This document shows, piece after piece, positions 16,004-22,926 of a DNA stretch of 64,000 nt. A program made the position numbers and the translations under genes. The stretch comes from a virus. The stretch spans positions 33,381 through 97,380 of IMG/VR virus record IMGVR_UViG_3300042346_000326, one strand, 5' to 3'. The stretch's first letter is position 1, and each line of letters starts with the position of its first letter. Below the pieces are notes generated by a model that was given only the letters and a program-made list of their open reading frames with translations, was not told the origin of the DNA and did no database searches.

Positions 16004-17283
16004 CGAAATTACTAAGTATGAATAACTCGTTTATTCAATTACTGTCATTGTTCTTGGAACAGATTGGTTACTGTCGGCACTAACTATTGTTAGCAATCCA
16101 TAGGTAATGAATAACTGAGTTACACAACTTTCCGTAACTCGTCTAAGCCTTCTGCTATTCACAATAACTTTCGTTAATGTTGATTACGATTTATTAGGAG
16201 TGCGCTCTGCTCGCTTGTAACTTTTGTCGCTCGTAATTCGATACGCGGTAAGTTTGAGTATCGAATTAGTTATCGCGGATACAAGGTCTTCGCATAGAAG
16301 TCACTTCGTGCGTTCCGTTATTCGTAATTTAATTTAGTCGCGTAATGCGTAAATCATTTTGCCAATTTAATTTTGAGTATCACTCGCGGTCTTATGACCT
16401 ATTAAGTAAATTGAATAACTGCCGATAGTAAATTGGGATAATCACAATTACTAAATCGTCATAACAGTTTTTGCGTAATGAATCTAAATCGCAGATTCTT
16501 AGTCACTATGTAATTTTCTAAGTTCGAGTGGGTTCTTTGGAGAGCCTCTCGGCTCTACCTCTGACCACGCCCCAAGTATGCCATAGATTGACCGACTCAG
16601 TTTGCCACCCCTATTAAGAGCGTGTTTATGGGGCTTTTAGCCCCTAGAGCCCCTGCCCCCCAAGTAACCCACCTGCTATCACCACCGCTTCAGAAGAGTT
16701 AGTTAGTGAATGAGCGTGAGCCCCCACATAACTAATCGCGCCAAAGAGTTTTTCTTTTCAGTAATGACTAATACAAAGATAGTAATAGATAGATAGAAGT
16801 TAATAATAGAGATAGATAAATACCCACATAAGTAACTCGGTAACTACACTCAATTAGTCAATAATCAAATAAACACATAACAAAGTTTGTAATAGCAAAT
16901 AATTAAGTAACTTCTGACCTTCTGCTGTCGTATCTAAGCGTAGAAGAGTAAAAAGTAAGTAACTCCGCCGTTTAATTCTGGAAGTTACTTACTGACTAAC
17001 TCAGATAGCCCGTAACTAACTAGCCACCACCACCGCCATAACCGCCACCTGATACATCTTGTCGTTACAAGGAGAAGTGACTCATCTACCTACTAGGGAA
17101 TAACTGAGTTAGTCATAGTGATAGAAGATAATTGAAACAATTAGTAATAGATACATAACAACACATAACTAATAACGCGTTGCGTTACTAATGCGTGATT
17201 ATGTGATAACAACTGACTAGGTGACTCGTTGGCTTGGTGGTATCCGCACAGACCATGTTGCTAAATAAACAGTAGCCGAAGTG

Positions 17284-17303
17284 TTGTCACCAAAGTTGTC
17301 ACC
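17284..17303. repeat. Tandem TTGTCACC boxes
   Basis: TTGTCACCAA occurs twice 12 nt apart (17284 and 17296). The core TTGTCACC is also in both arms of the 15.9-kb inverted repeat and at 11838. A helical-turn spacing suggests cooperative protein binding. Confidence 0.6.
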
Positions 17304-17347
17304 AAGTTATTTGTTACACCTGATAACAACGCATGAGTTGAACAACA

Positions 17348-17372
17348 ACCACCTGATTAGTAGTCAGGTGGT
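17348..17372 (-). terminator. Terminator-like hairpin downstream of the small minus gene
   Basis: ACCACCTGA / TCAGGTGGT, 9 bp perfect with a 7-nt loop; on the minus strand it is followed by a T-rich TTGTTGTT. It lies about 120 nt past the stop of the 17492-17743 gene. Confidence 0.55.
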
Positions 17373-17454
17373 AGGTGTTCTCATGTGTAACTAACAACAA
17401 CCCCCCCACCATTAAACGGAAAACGCCAAATGAACAGCCAGGTGAGACACATGG

Positions 17455-17483
17455 TTGAGGGGTTGGGGCCAGGGCAGTAGCCA
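17455..17483 (+). promoter_or_regulatory. Promoter-like repeat, orphan copy
   Basis: TTGAGG-N17-TAGCCA, with a spacer nearly identical to that of the promoter at 17772 (shared TGGGGCCA then GGCAG). It points into the 3' end of the minus gene rather than at a plus-strand start, so it would make an antisense or long leader RNA, or is a duplicated remnant. Confidence 0.5.
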
Positions 17484-17491
17484 AAAGACGG

Positions 17492-17743
17492 CTAGTGGCC
17501 CTCGTCAATGGTCCACGCCTTATGGGTAGGAGAGTCCTTTATCATCTTTACGGTCTTATAGCCTGTAAGCCATTTAAGGGCATCCTTTAACGCCTGGTCT
17601 GATGTCTTAGATTGCCCTTTCATATACGTATAAGGCTGCTGTATCTCTGGATTAGTGGGGTATTCATGCCAACAGTCAGTTCTGATTCCCCAATGCCACA
17701 CAGATTTACGGTTTGTAACGAGGATTGTAAATTGGCCATTCAC
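17492..17743 (-). CDS. Small hypothetical protein
   Basis: 83 aa from a GTG at 17743: VNGQFTILVTNRKSVWHWGI, with DQALKDALKWLTGYKTVKMI near the C-terminus. The GTG is chosen because a TACACT hexamer lies exactly 6 nt upstream and no ribosome site exists, matching the leaderless pattern of this genome; an in-frame ATG at 17761 is the alternative. It is divergent from the GNAT gene. Family not recognised. Confidence 0.6.
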   Translation of the reverse strand: MNGQFTILVTNRKSVWHWGIRTDCWHEYPTNPEIQQPYTYMKGQSKTSDQALKDALKWLTGYKTVKMIKDSPTHKAWTIDEGH

Positions 17744-17771
17744 ACATTTAGTGTAGTACATGCTAGTGCGG

Positions 17772-17806
17772 TTGACGATGTGGGGCCAAGGCAGTAGCCG
17801 TAAACT
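17772..17806 (+). promoter_or_regulatory. Promoter of the effector island, probably leaderless
   Basis: TTGACG at 17772-17777. Two candidate -10 boxes follow: TAGCCG after 17 nt, or TAAACT (17801-17806) after 23 nt. TAAACT ends 6 nt before the ATG at 17813, which has no ribosome site, so transcription could start at the A of ATG. Confidence 0.6.
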
Positions 17807-17812
17807 AGCCAC

Positions 17813-18118
17813 ATGGCAGACTTTCTTAGCAGAGTGCAGTTCAAAAATCACTCTACTCCCTATGAGGACAAGATTGGGGCCCATTTAGGCAAGCAGCAGG
17901 TTGGATGGCTAGACCTTGATAAAGATACGGGTGTAGTTAATGAGGTATATGTTAAGGAGCAGCACCAGGGTAAGGGTATCGCCACAGGCATGTGGAAGCA
18001 CGCCCAGGAGTCTGGCTTAAATCCAAGACATTCTGATACTCGTTCCGAGTCTGGAGATGCTTGGGCGCAATCTCTTTATCAAAAGGGACTGGCTCCAGAA
18101 CCAGAGAGTATGGAATAA
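17813..18118 (+). CDS. GNAT N-acetyltransferase, compact
   Basis: 101 aa. The acetyl-CoA loop is clear: VNEVYVKEQHQGKGIATGMWKHA (written in part: EQHQGKGIA), with the Q-x-x-G-x-A/G signature near residue 50. The N-terminus MADFLSRVQFKNH carries the LSxxQF element shared by most proteins of this island. Short for a GNAT (usually about 140 aa), so it may be a minimal or partial fold. It should transfer an acetyl group to an amine; the target is unknown. First gene of the island; stop overlaps the next ATG (TAATG). Confidence 0.8.
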   Translation: MADFLSRVQFKNHSTPYEDKIGAHLGKQQVGWLDLDKDTGVVNEVYVKEQHQGKGIATGMWKHAQESGLNPRHSDTRSESGDAWAQSLYQKGLAPEPESME

Positions 18119-18444
18119 TGAGCAATCTAGGCCCTCAATTCGACCCCTTACAAGAGGCTAGGAGTATCAAGAACAATAAGAGCCGCCTAACTAGGACCCT
18201 AAAGGCCGTAGGACTAGAGCCACGGAGACGATTTAAGTCAAGAAGCGGAAAGGTATCGATGCAATCTGCAGGATTGGTATACACCGCTACAGATAGCAAC
18301 AGTACAACGGTCCACTACGCCACTGGTAGTCCTGGAGATAACAACGTGGAACCATATCATCAGCGGATACTAAAGGCCCTTATCGATGCCGACTACAACG
18401 CTTCAATGAAGGATGGCAAAATTCACGTACAGCACTCTATGTGA
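18118..18444 (+). CDS. Basic hypothetical protein of the effector island
   Basis: 108 aa starting MSNLGPQFDPLQEARSIKNN, closely like the MSNLGRQW start of the papain-like protein at 19.7 kb. The middle is Lys/Arg-rich (KNNKSRLTRTLKAVGLEPRRRFKSRSGK); the C-terminus reads as a small alpha/beta domain (PYHQRILKALIDADYNASMKDGKIHV). Function unknown. Translationally coupled to the GNAT before it. Confidence 0.7.
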   Translation: MSNLGPQFDPLQEARSIKNNKSRLTRTLKAVGLEPRRRFKSRSGKVSMQSAGLVYTATDSNSTTVHYATGSPGDNNVEPYHQRILKALIDADYNASMKDGKIHVQHSM

Positions 18445-18450
18445 TAGGCT
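18422..18450 (+). promoter_or_regulatory. Leaderless promoter for the 53-aa gene
   Basis: TTCACG-N17-TAGGCT, then 6 nt to the ATG at 18457. It overlaps the end of the previous coding sequence. Confidence 0.6.
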
Positions 18451-18456
18451 CTGTCT

Positions 18457-18618
18457 ATGAGCATCGAGAAGCGAATCGGCAAGGTATGGATATATTTTGG
18501 TTGGAACTTTAGAAGAGTTGCATTTGGAATCTCAGTAGACCGCTTTGAGATAGCGTTTGATTTTCTATTCTGGTACTTCACAATTGAATTTTGGCCAATA
18601 TTTTCCAGTAACGACTAG
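18457..18618 (+). CDS. Small aromatic-rich protein
   Basis: 53 aa, unusually rich in Phe/Trp/Tyr (WIYFGWNFRRVAFG, then FEIAFDFLFWYFTIEFWPIF). The C-terminal half may sit in or on the membrane. No ribosome site; the TAGGCT hexamer 6 nt upstream suggests a leaderless message. Function unknown. Confidence 0.6.
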   Translation: MSIEKRIGKVWIYFGWNFRRVAFGISVDRFEIAFDFLFWYFTIEFWPIFSSND

Positions 18619-18640
18619 TACCTCCCCTAGCAGATAAGAT

Positions 18641-18669
18641 TTCACGCTATCTTTTTTAGGCAGTAGCCT
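18641..18669 (+). promoter_or_regulatory. Promoter with GGCAGTAGCC element
   Basis: TTCACG-N17-TAGCCT, carrying the same AGGCAGTAGCC string at the same position as in the 17772 promoter. A second hexamer, CATAAT, lies 7 nt before the ATG at 18683. CTCATAA/TTATGAG forms an inverted repeat over that ATG. Confidence 0.6.
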
Positions 18670-18682
18670 CATAATACTCTTT

Positions 18683-18799
18683 ATGAGTAGCCTGTCTGCA
18701 AACCAATTCGTAATGCCTAAAGAGCAGTATGTAAATGTCGCCATGCAGATGATGCCTCCATCAGGGGCCACTAACACAGCAAGTAGCACCAAGGCATGA
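18683..18799 (+). CDS. Small protein of the effector island
   Basis: 38 aa: MSSLSANQFVMPKEQYVNVA then MQMMPPSGATNTASSTKA. Accepted because its stop overlaps the next ATG (ATGA) and a promoter lies directly upstream. The MSSLSANQF start is the shared island motif with almost nothing after it, as if a bare tag or leader peptide. Confidence 0.65.
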   Translation: MSSLSANQFVMPKEQYVNVAMQMMPPSGATNTASSTKA

Positions 18800-19329
18800 G
18801 CAGATACGCAGAGTTCAGTGATTCAGCAGGTCGCCACTATGTAGAAGGCGAGATGCCCGAACAAGTCAAATATCGTCACAAGTTATCTAACTTTGGAGAA
18901 CCTAGGCGCATCTCGGTCTATGACCCTAGTGACTCAACGCCACGTCGTGCTAGTGAACAGGGCCATATAGAAGAACATCCAAAAGGTGAACCTGGTCTTG
19001 TGGGATATGCAGATATCTATCGTGAAAAAGGCGGCGAACAATTCGGCACTCTAACAAATGCAGAGGGAAAGAAAGAGCCACTCATTAGTAAGGCCCATAC
19101 CAATATCGGCTTTGTAACAGTAGAACCCAAACATCGTGGTGGCGGCATATCAAAACAACTAATTAACTATGTAGATAAGACCACACCAAAAGATGCCCAA
19201 GTAAATTTTGGTGAGATTGCACACATCGGCATGGCCAAGATTGCTTCAAAGATGCAGGCAGAAAACCCAAGTCGTATTCATGCAAAAGACTTGTGGTACT
19301 ACAAAGACAAACTTAAGGAAGGCCAATGA
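18796..19329 (+). CDS. GNAT N-acetyltransferase-like protein
   Basis: 177 aa. The acetyl-CoA motif is IGFVTVEPKHRGGGISKQLI, with H-R-G-G-G-I-S around residue 116. The N-terminal region (RYAEFSDSAGRHYVEGEMPEQVKYRH) lacks the LSxxQF element. Full-length for the fold. Substrate unknown. It overlaps both neighbours by 4 nt. Confidence 0.75.
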   Translation: MSRYAEFSDSAGRHYVEGEMPEQVKYRHKLSNFGEPRRISVYDPSDSTPRRASEQGHIEEHPKGEPGLVGYADIYREKGGEQFGTLTNAEGKKEPLISKAHTNIGFVTVEPKHRGGGISKQLINYVDKTTPKDAQVNFGEIAHIGMAKIASKMQAENPSRIHAKDLWYYKDKLKEGQ

Positions 19330-19721
19330 AGAAGACGCCTCCTCCTAAAAATCCTAATGACAGAAGAAACCTGTCGGGGGTTCAGTTTAGATACTTTCCA
19401 CCTGAAGATAAGTACTCATTTCATGAACTACATGCCATCTCTCCAGATGCTTATAACAAGAACAGCAGAACAGGAAAAGGATTAGTCGTCGGGCGGTTGC
19501 AGTGGCATCCAAAGTCTGGTGAGGTCAATTGGGTGCGCACACACGAGAACTATCGAGGCCTAGGTGTCGCATCTACGTTATGGGAAAAGGCTAATAAGTT
19601 ATCTGCCGATACTGGAATAAGAGCACCCAAACATTCTAAGCACCGCACTGACCAGGGCGATGCGTGGGCAAAATCTGTCGGGGGCGTTACGCCATCACGA
19701 GCCAACTATGAGGAGTGGTGA
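19326..19721 (+). CDS. GNAT N-acetyltransferase-like protein
   Basis: 131 aa. Motif: VNWVRTHENYRGLGVASTLW (R-G-L-G-V-A). The part after the motif (APKHSKHRTDQGDAWAKSVGG) is strikingly like the same part of the 17.8-kb GNAT (PRHSDTRSESGDAWAQSLYQ), so the two are paralogues. NLSGVQFRYF near residue 16 carries the island motif. Overlaps both neighbours. Confidence 0.8.
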   Translation: MKKTPPPKNPNDRRNLSGVQFRYFPPEDKYSFHELHAISPDAYNKNSRTGKGLVVGRLQWHPKSGEVNWVRTHENYRGLGVASTLWEKANKLSADTGIRAPKHSKHRTDQGDAWAKSVGGVTPSRANYEEW

Positions 19722-20224
19722 TGAGTAACCTAGGTCGCCAGTGGAAACAGGACCCACTCATCATGACGCCAAAAGAATTAGAAGGCCATGTTCAAGATAC
19801 TCTAAAGTCAAATCCATTTAAAACAACTACAGAGAGAATTACAGATAACCCACATGGCGCTTGCTATGACGCTTCCTGTTTAATTCATGGCTATCTGCCA
19901 CATGGCTCACACGTCGCTGTCTATGGTGGAAAGCACCACGACCCAAAGTCTACAAATCCAGGAGACTGGTACAGCAATCACTTTGTACATCACGTACCTA
20001 CTACAGAGGGTATGCACGCTGTTGATTTGACGCATCGTCAATTTGATTCATCAGAGAAGACTCCCCTAGTAGAGCCACTACAGAAGTTTCAAGATAGAAA
20101 CGTAATGAAGGGCTTTAGAACTCTGCGCACTGATGCAGAGCACGCAAAGTTATACACAGAGGGTAGAAAGACCAAGCCTCTAGGTAAGAAGATGGCTAGA
20201 GAATTGCGCAGGGATGTCACATGA
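19721..20224 (+). CDS. Papain-like / transglutaminase-like fold protein
   Basis: 167 aa from the ATG at 19721 (AGGAG upstream; TGATG with the previous stop). GACYDASCLIHGYLPHG supplies a candidate nucleophilic Cys at a helix start; YSNHFVHHVPT supplies the His; MHAVDLTHRQFD supplies the Asp, all in the papain-fold order. It might be a protease, deamidase or acyltransferase acting on a host protein. The MSNLGRQW start matches the 18.1-kb protein. Fold call by motif only. Confidence 0.6.
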   Translation: MSNLGRQWKQDPLIMTPKELEGHVQDTLKSNPFKTTTERITDNPHGACYDASCLIHGYLPHGSHVAVYGGKHHDPKSTNPGDWYSNHFVHHVPTTEGMHAVDLTHRQFDSSEKTPLVEPLQKFQDRNVMKGFRTLRTDAEHAKLYTEGRKTKPLGKKMARELRRDVT

Positions 20225-20502
20225 GTGCATCAGATAACCTATCAAGCCAATTGTTTCATGGAACAAGGGCAAAGATAAAGGGACAGATAATTAACCCAGG
20301 TCCATCTGGATTTGCGTATGCAACAACTGACAGAGGTTCTGCAGAATTATTCGGCAAAACAAAGATGCCAGAAGGTGAACTAGGAGATAACAAGGTCTAT
20401 CGCGTTATGTCATTAGGAGAAACGACTACCAAGCCAGGTAACTTTAAGGGTGAGACTCACCACATCTCCGACACTGGCTTCTTGATATTAGGTGAAGCAT
20501 GA
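20221..20502 (+). CDS. Mini ADP-ribosyltransferase-like protein
   Basis: 93 aa. SSQLFHGTRAKIKGQIINPG followed by FAYATTDRGSAELFGK is the H-G-T ... A-Y-A-T layout of the small rifampin-ADP-ribosyltransferase-like group (H-Y class NAD-binding). The third catalytic position is unclear (HHISDTGFLILGEA). It could ADP-ribosylate a host protein, RNA or small molecule. Overlaps its neighbours by 4 nt. Confidence 0.7.
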   Translation: MSASDNLSSQLFHGTRAKIKGQIINPGPSGFAYATTDRGSAELFGKTKMPEGELGDNKVYRVMSLGETTTKPGNFKGETHHISDTGFLILGEA

Positions 20503-20927
20503 GCGCCCTATCTAACGAGTTATTTTTTGAAGCACATCGCGGACTTCGTCTAAAGGGCAAAGAAAAAGTTAATAAAGACGAATTAGGTATGCACTGGTCT
20601 GCAGATAGAGATAAAGCAGATGAGTTTGCAACAAAGCACATAAATTGGCCTGAGTGGGAACATGGCAAGACTTATCATGCCCAGATACCTGTATCTGCTG
20701 TAGAGACTGGATTCACTCGTCTACGTGACAGTGGCTTCGCTAACTTTGCTGGTAAAGACCCATTAGGTGAAAAGGAAGTGCCAGTAAAAGAGGGCGCTAC
20801 AGTAAAGGTCACAGGCGTTACTAGCCATCGTAGAACATACCTAGGACCTAACAAGACCGTTAATCAGGGAACGGCATTGAAGTCACGTACCCGTCGTTAC
20901 AACCCACCAAGAGAGATGAAGGCATGA
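20499..20927 (+). CDS. Divergent ADP-ribosyltransferase-like protein
   Basis: 142 aa. ELFFEAHRGLRLKGKEKV then GMHWSADRDKADEFATKH follows the ART order, but HGT is replaced by EAH and the Tyr by Trp, so NAD binding would be altered. QIPVSAVET and EVPVKEGATVKVTGV are the usual late strands. It starts MSALSNELF like its neighbours. Enzymatic status uncertain. Confidence 0.6.
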   Translation: MSALSNELFFEAHRGLRLKGKEKVNKDELGMHWSADRDKADEFATKHINWPEWEHGKTYHAQIPVSAVETGFTRLRDSGFANFAGKDPLGEKEVPVKEGATVKVTGVTSHRRTYLGPNKTVNQGTALKSRTRRYNPPREMKA

Positions 20928-21109
20928 CTTGTCGTCATGTCTATGAATATGTTGGGGCGGCAATATGTCCCGCGTGCGGGCGCGATACGCACGAACCAGA
21001 CACCGAACTTCATAACAAGTTGTTCAAAGAGCATTACGAGCAGGGCCGTCATCTGGTATACAAGTGTCCTGTAGAGGGCGGCACTATACGAGGTTGGTGG
21101 AGCATATGA
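20924..21109 (+). CDS. Small zinc-finger protein
   Basis: 61 aa: MTCRHVYEYVGAAICPACGR, HEPDTELHNKLFKEHYEQGR, then VYKCPVEGGTIRGWWSI. Cys3, His5, Cys15, Cys18 and Cys50 could coordinate zinc. It lies between two ART-like genes and overlaps both by 4 nt. Confidence 0.7.
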   Translation: MTCRHVYEYVGAAICPACGRDTHEPDTELHNKLFKEHYEQGRHLVYKCPVEGGTIRGWWSI

Positions 21110-21537
21110 GTGCACCTTTATCTGAACCGTTGTTTCATGGTTCAAGCCATCCCTTTAACAAGGGCGACATTATTAAGCCTATGGAGATGGACCACGCACA
21201 TGCCACAACAGATAAGGCATATGCCAATAACTACTCGACATTAGATGCAGAACGAGATTACAGTAGAGACCCAAAGTCTTTATTTACATATACCTACAAA
21301 GTCAGTCCTGTAGATGAAAAAGAGATGCACTCAGAGACAGAACCGTGGAGAACTGACCCAGTTAAAAAGAACCTACGTCTTGCTAAAGACATTCCTAATA
21401 TCTATGTGTCCAAAAAAGGATTTAAAGTAGAGGGCATCGAGTCAATGAGGGCGCACCCACAGATAGTTACAGATAACAAGGTTCTAGAGAACGCTCTGAG
21501 CGCTTGGAGACGAAAACGTGACAGAGAAGAGTCCTAA
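21106..21537 (+). CDS. ADP-ribosyltransferase-like protein
   Basis: 143 aa from the ATG at 21106. PLFHGSSHPFNKGDIIKP then DHAHATTDKAYANNYS, and FTYTYKVSPVDEKEMHSE, which offers a Glu near the expected C-terminal catalytic position. NIYVSKKGFKVEGIES is the closing strand. More canonical than the 20.5-kb copy. Likely a mono-ADP-ribosyltransferase acting on the host, by analogy with T4 Alt/Mod in role only. Confidence 0.7.
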   Translation: MSAPLSEPLFHGSSHPFNKGDIIKPMEMDHAHATTDKAYANNYSTLDAERDYSRDPKSLFTYTYKVSPVDEKEMHSETEPWRTDPVKKNLRLAKDIPNIYVSKKGFKVEGIESMRAHPQIVTDNKVLENALSAWRRKRDREES

Positions 21538-21661
21538 TCCTGCTAGGGTCAAGAAGGTCCAGGAATTAAGGCGCTCTAACGCTGCTACCCCTGTCCCCTC
21601 TAAAAAGGTCTATACAAGGAAGAAAAAGCATTCAAAGGGCGCAAATCGGGCATCTCTTTAG
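21518..21661 (+). CDS. Small basic protein
   Basis: 47 aa from a GTG inside the end of the ART gene, in another frame. Lys/Arg-rich (ARVKKVQELRRSN, KKVYTRKKKHSKGANR), so likely nucleic-acid binding. The overlap and the absence of a clear ribosome site lower confidence. Confidence 0.5.
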   Translation: MTEKSPNPARVKKVQELRRSNAATPVPSKKVYTRKKKHSKGANRASL

Positions 21662-21719
21662 GCTCAAACCCAAGTTGACCCCTTTGGTATCCTTGGGTAC
21701 TGGAGGCGAAGGGGAGACC

Positions 21720-22271
21720 ATGACAACAATCATTGGAGTTCAGTACGAAGACCACTGCCTATTTATGGCAGATAATCAAGTTACATTAGATGGTGGTCGT
21801 CGTTACAAACACCCCGATATGAAAAAGATTAGCAAGGTAGGCGAATACCTTGTTGCAGGTTCTGGCGAAGTTGCACCATGCGATATTGCGCAACATCTAT
21901 GGACGCCACCTGCTATGTCTGCCAAAGACAGAAAAGATACTTATCACTTTGTTATTGCTAAGTTGATGCCATCGCTACGCAAATGTCTTGAAGACAATGG
22001 CTACGATTTCGATGAAGGCAAATCTGACGGCAAGTCAGGTGAATCACGATTCAATCTGCTTGTTGCCGCTAATGGTCAGATATTCGACATTGCCGATGAT
22101 ATGTCGGTCTGTATGTCAGATGCTGGCTTCTATGGCGTTGGCTCTGGCTCTCCATATGCATTAGGTGCTCTCTATGGTGGTGTTAAGCCAGAAAAGGCTA
22201 TGGCTGTTGCTGAGAAGATAGATGTCAATACTTCTGGGCCGTTTCAGAAAGAAGTTCAGTACAAGAAGTAA
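21720..22271 (+). CDS. HslV/proteasome-like Ntn hydrolase
   Basis: 183 aa from the ATG at 21720 (GGGGAG upstream). MTTIIGVQYEDHCLFMADNQ, with QVTLDGGRRYKHPDMKKISK next and VGEYLVAGSGEVAPCDIAQHLW after it, follows HslV: an N-terminal Thr after Met removal, the GDGQVT-like strand (ADNQVT), the Lys33-like position and the GG-AD loop. DDMSVCMSDAGFYGVGSGSPYALGALYGG matches the later G-x-G-S-P-xA helix. It should form rings and cleave peptides with Thr2; no ATPase partner is adjacent. It may process virion or host proteins. Confidence 0.75.
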   Translation: MTTIIGVQYEDHCLFMADNQVTLDGGRRYKHPDMKKISKVGEYLVAGSGEVAPCDIAQHLWTPPAMSAKDRKDTYHFVIAKLMPSLRKCLEDNGYDFDEGKSDGKSGESRFNLLVAANGQIFDIADDMSVCMSDAGFYGVGSGSPYALGALYGGVKPEKAMAVAEKIDVNTSGPFQKEVQYKK

Positions 22272-22274
22272 CTT

Positions 22275-22303
22275 TTGTGAAATAAATCACACTCTGATAT
22301 AGT
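22275..22303 (+). promoter_or_regulatory. Sigma70-type promoter for hsp20
   Basis: TTGTGA-N17-TATAGT, about 59 nt before the hsp20 ATG. Unlike its neighbours this gene has a leader with a good ribosome site (AAGGAGAG). Confidence 0.65.
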
Positions 22304-22361
22304 TACATATACGGCTTGCCATTCGGGAGCCATTAAACCTAGTCTCGTCTAAGGAGAGATT

Positions 22362-22847
22362 ATGACACCCTATGAAGTTATGAAAAAGAAATCTACGTAT
22401 CCTGATTACGCACATAAAATGGAAACCCCAAAGGACCCCTTTACAACACTTGAACCCTTTTTAAATTCATGGACTATCGGTTTTGACCGACACTTCCAAC
22501 TACTTGAGGAGTTGCGCAATGCATCAAAGTCAACCTATCCCCCATACAACATCGTACAAGTTGATGACGGAGAGACCTACATCATCGAGATTGCAGCGGC
22601 TGGCTTCACCAAAGAGGATATCGAAGTCTCTTTTAGAGAGAACCAACTTATCGTCACTGGAAAGATGGAAGATGATTCAGCCCAGTATCTCCACAAAGGC
22701 ATAGCATCACGGGACTTCGAACAGTCCTTTGCCCTTGCCGATGATGTAAGGGTAGTAGACGCATCTATGCAGGATGGAATTCTGTCCATTCGTCTAGAGC
22801 GAGAAATTCCTGAACATAAGAAACCACGAACAATTACTATCAAGTAA
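22362..22847 (+). CDS. Small heat-shock protein (Hsp20/alpha-crystallin family)
   Basis: 161 aa. The alpha-crystallin domain spans about 60-160: YNIVQVDDGETYIIEIAAAGFTKEDIEVSF (A-x-x-x-n-G-f class), LIVTGKMED, ASRDFEQSFALADDVRVVDASMQDGILSIRLER, then a C-terminal IxI (ITIK). It is an ATP-independent holdase chaperone; similar genes are frequent in cyanophages, probably helping virion assembly. Confidence 0.92.
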   Translation: MTPYEVMKKKSTYPDYAHKMETPKDPFTTLEPFLNSWTIGFDRHFQLLEELRNASKSTYPPYNIVQVDDGETYIIEIAAAGFTKEDIEVSFRENQLIVTGKMEDDSAQYLHKGIASRDFEQSFALADDVRVVDASMQDGILSIRLEREIPEHKKPRTITIK

Positions 22848-22914
22848 TATACGTCACACAATTTAATACGAGGCTCCTGGGCATGAGCACGCAAAAACTG
22901 CCCATTCAATCTGC

Positions 22915-22920
22915 TAGGCT
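22915..22920 (+). promoter_or_regulatory. Leaderless -10 hexamer TAGGCT
   Basis: TAGGCT ends 6 nt before the ATG at 22927; no ribosome site and no convincing -35 box. Confidence 0.45.
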
Positions 22921-22926
22921 TTTCGT

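Larger units (their letters stand above)
16004..17491. other. Long non-coding, AT-rich region (candidate origin/control region)
   Basis: No frame here has a credible start, ribosome site or protein-like composition. The stretch about 16750-17220 is rich in A/T and in short TAAC/GTTA repeats. Smaller elements inside: GGGGCtttttaGCCCC-type hairpin near 16635-16650, GAGCC-tctc-GGCTC near 16542, the tandem TTGTCACC pair, a terminator-like hairpin and a promoter-like repeat listed separately. I searched by eye for tRNA cloverleaf parts and saw none. Confidence 0.6.

Noticed and set aside
16500-16560. tRNA-like GTTCGAG with nearby hairpin
   Set aside because: No matching acceptor stem, anticodon arm or CCA; only a chance T-loop-like string.
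17030-17055. Gly-rich minus-frame tail (GGGYGGGGG) suggesting a single-strand-binding protein end
   Set aside because: A stop codon lies 14 residues upstream in the same frame; no gene precedes it.
16004-17491. CRISPR array or phage-borne spacer set among the TAAC repeats
   Set aside because: No regular repeat-spacer unit; repeats are short and irregular.
17314-17508. 64-aa minus ORF next to the small divergent gene
   Set aside because: It runs through the terminator-like hairpin and a C-run, has no ribosome site or leaderless hexamer, and its composition is not protein-like.
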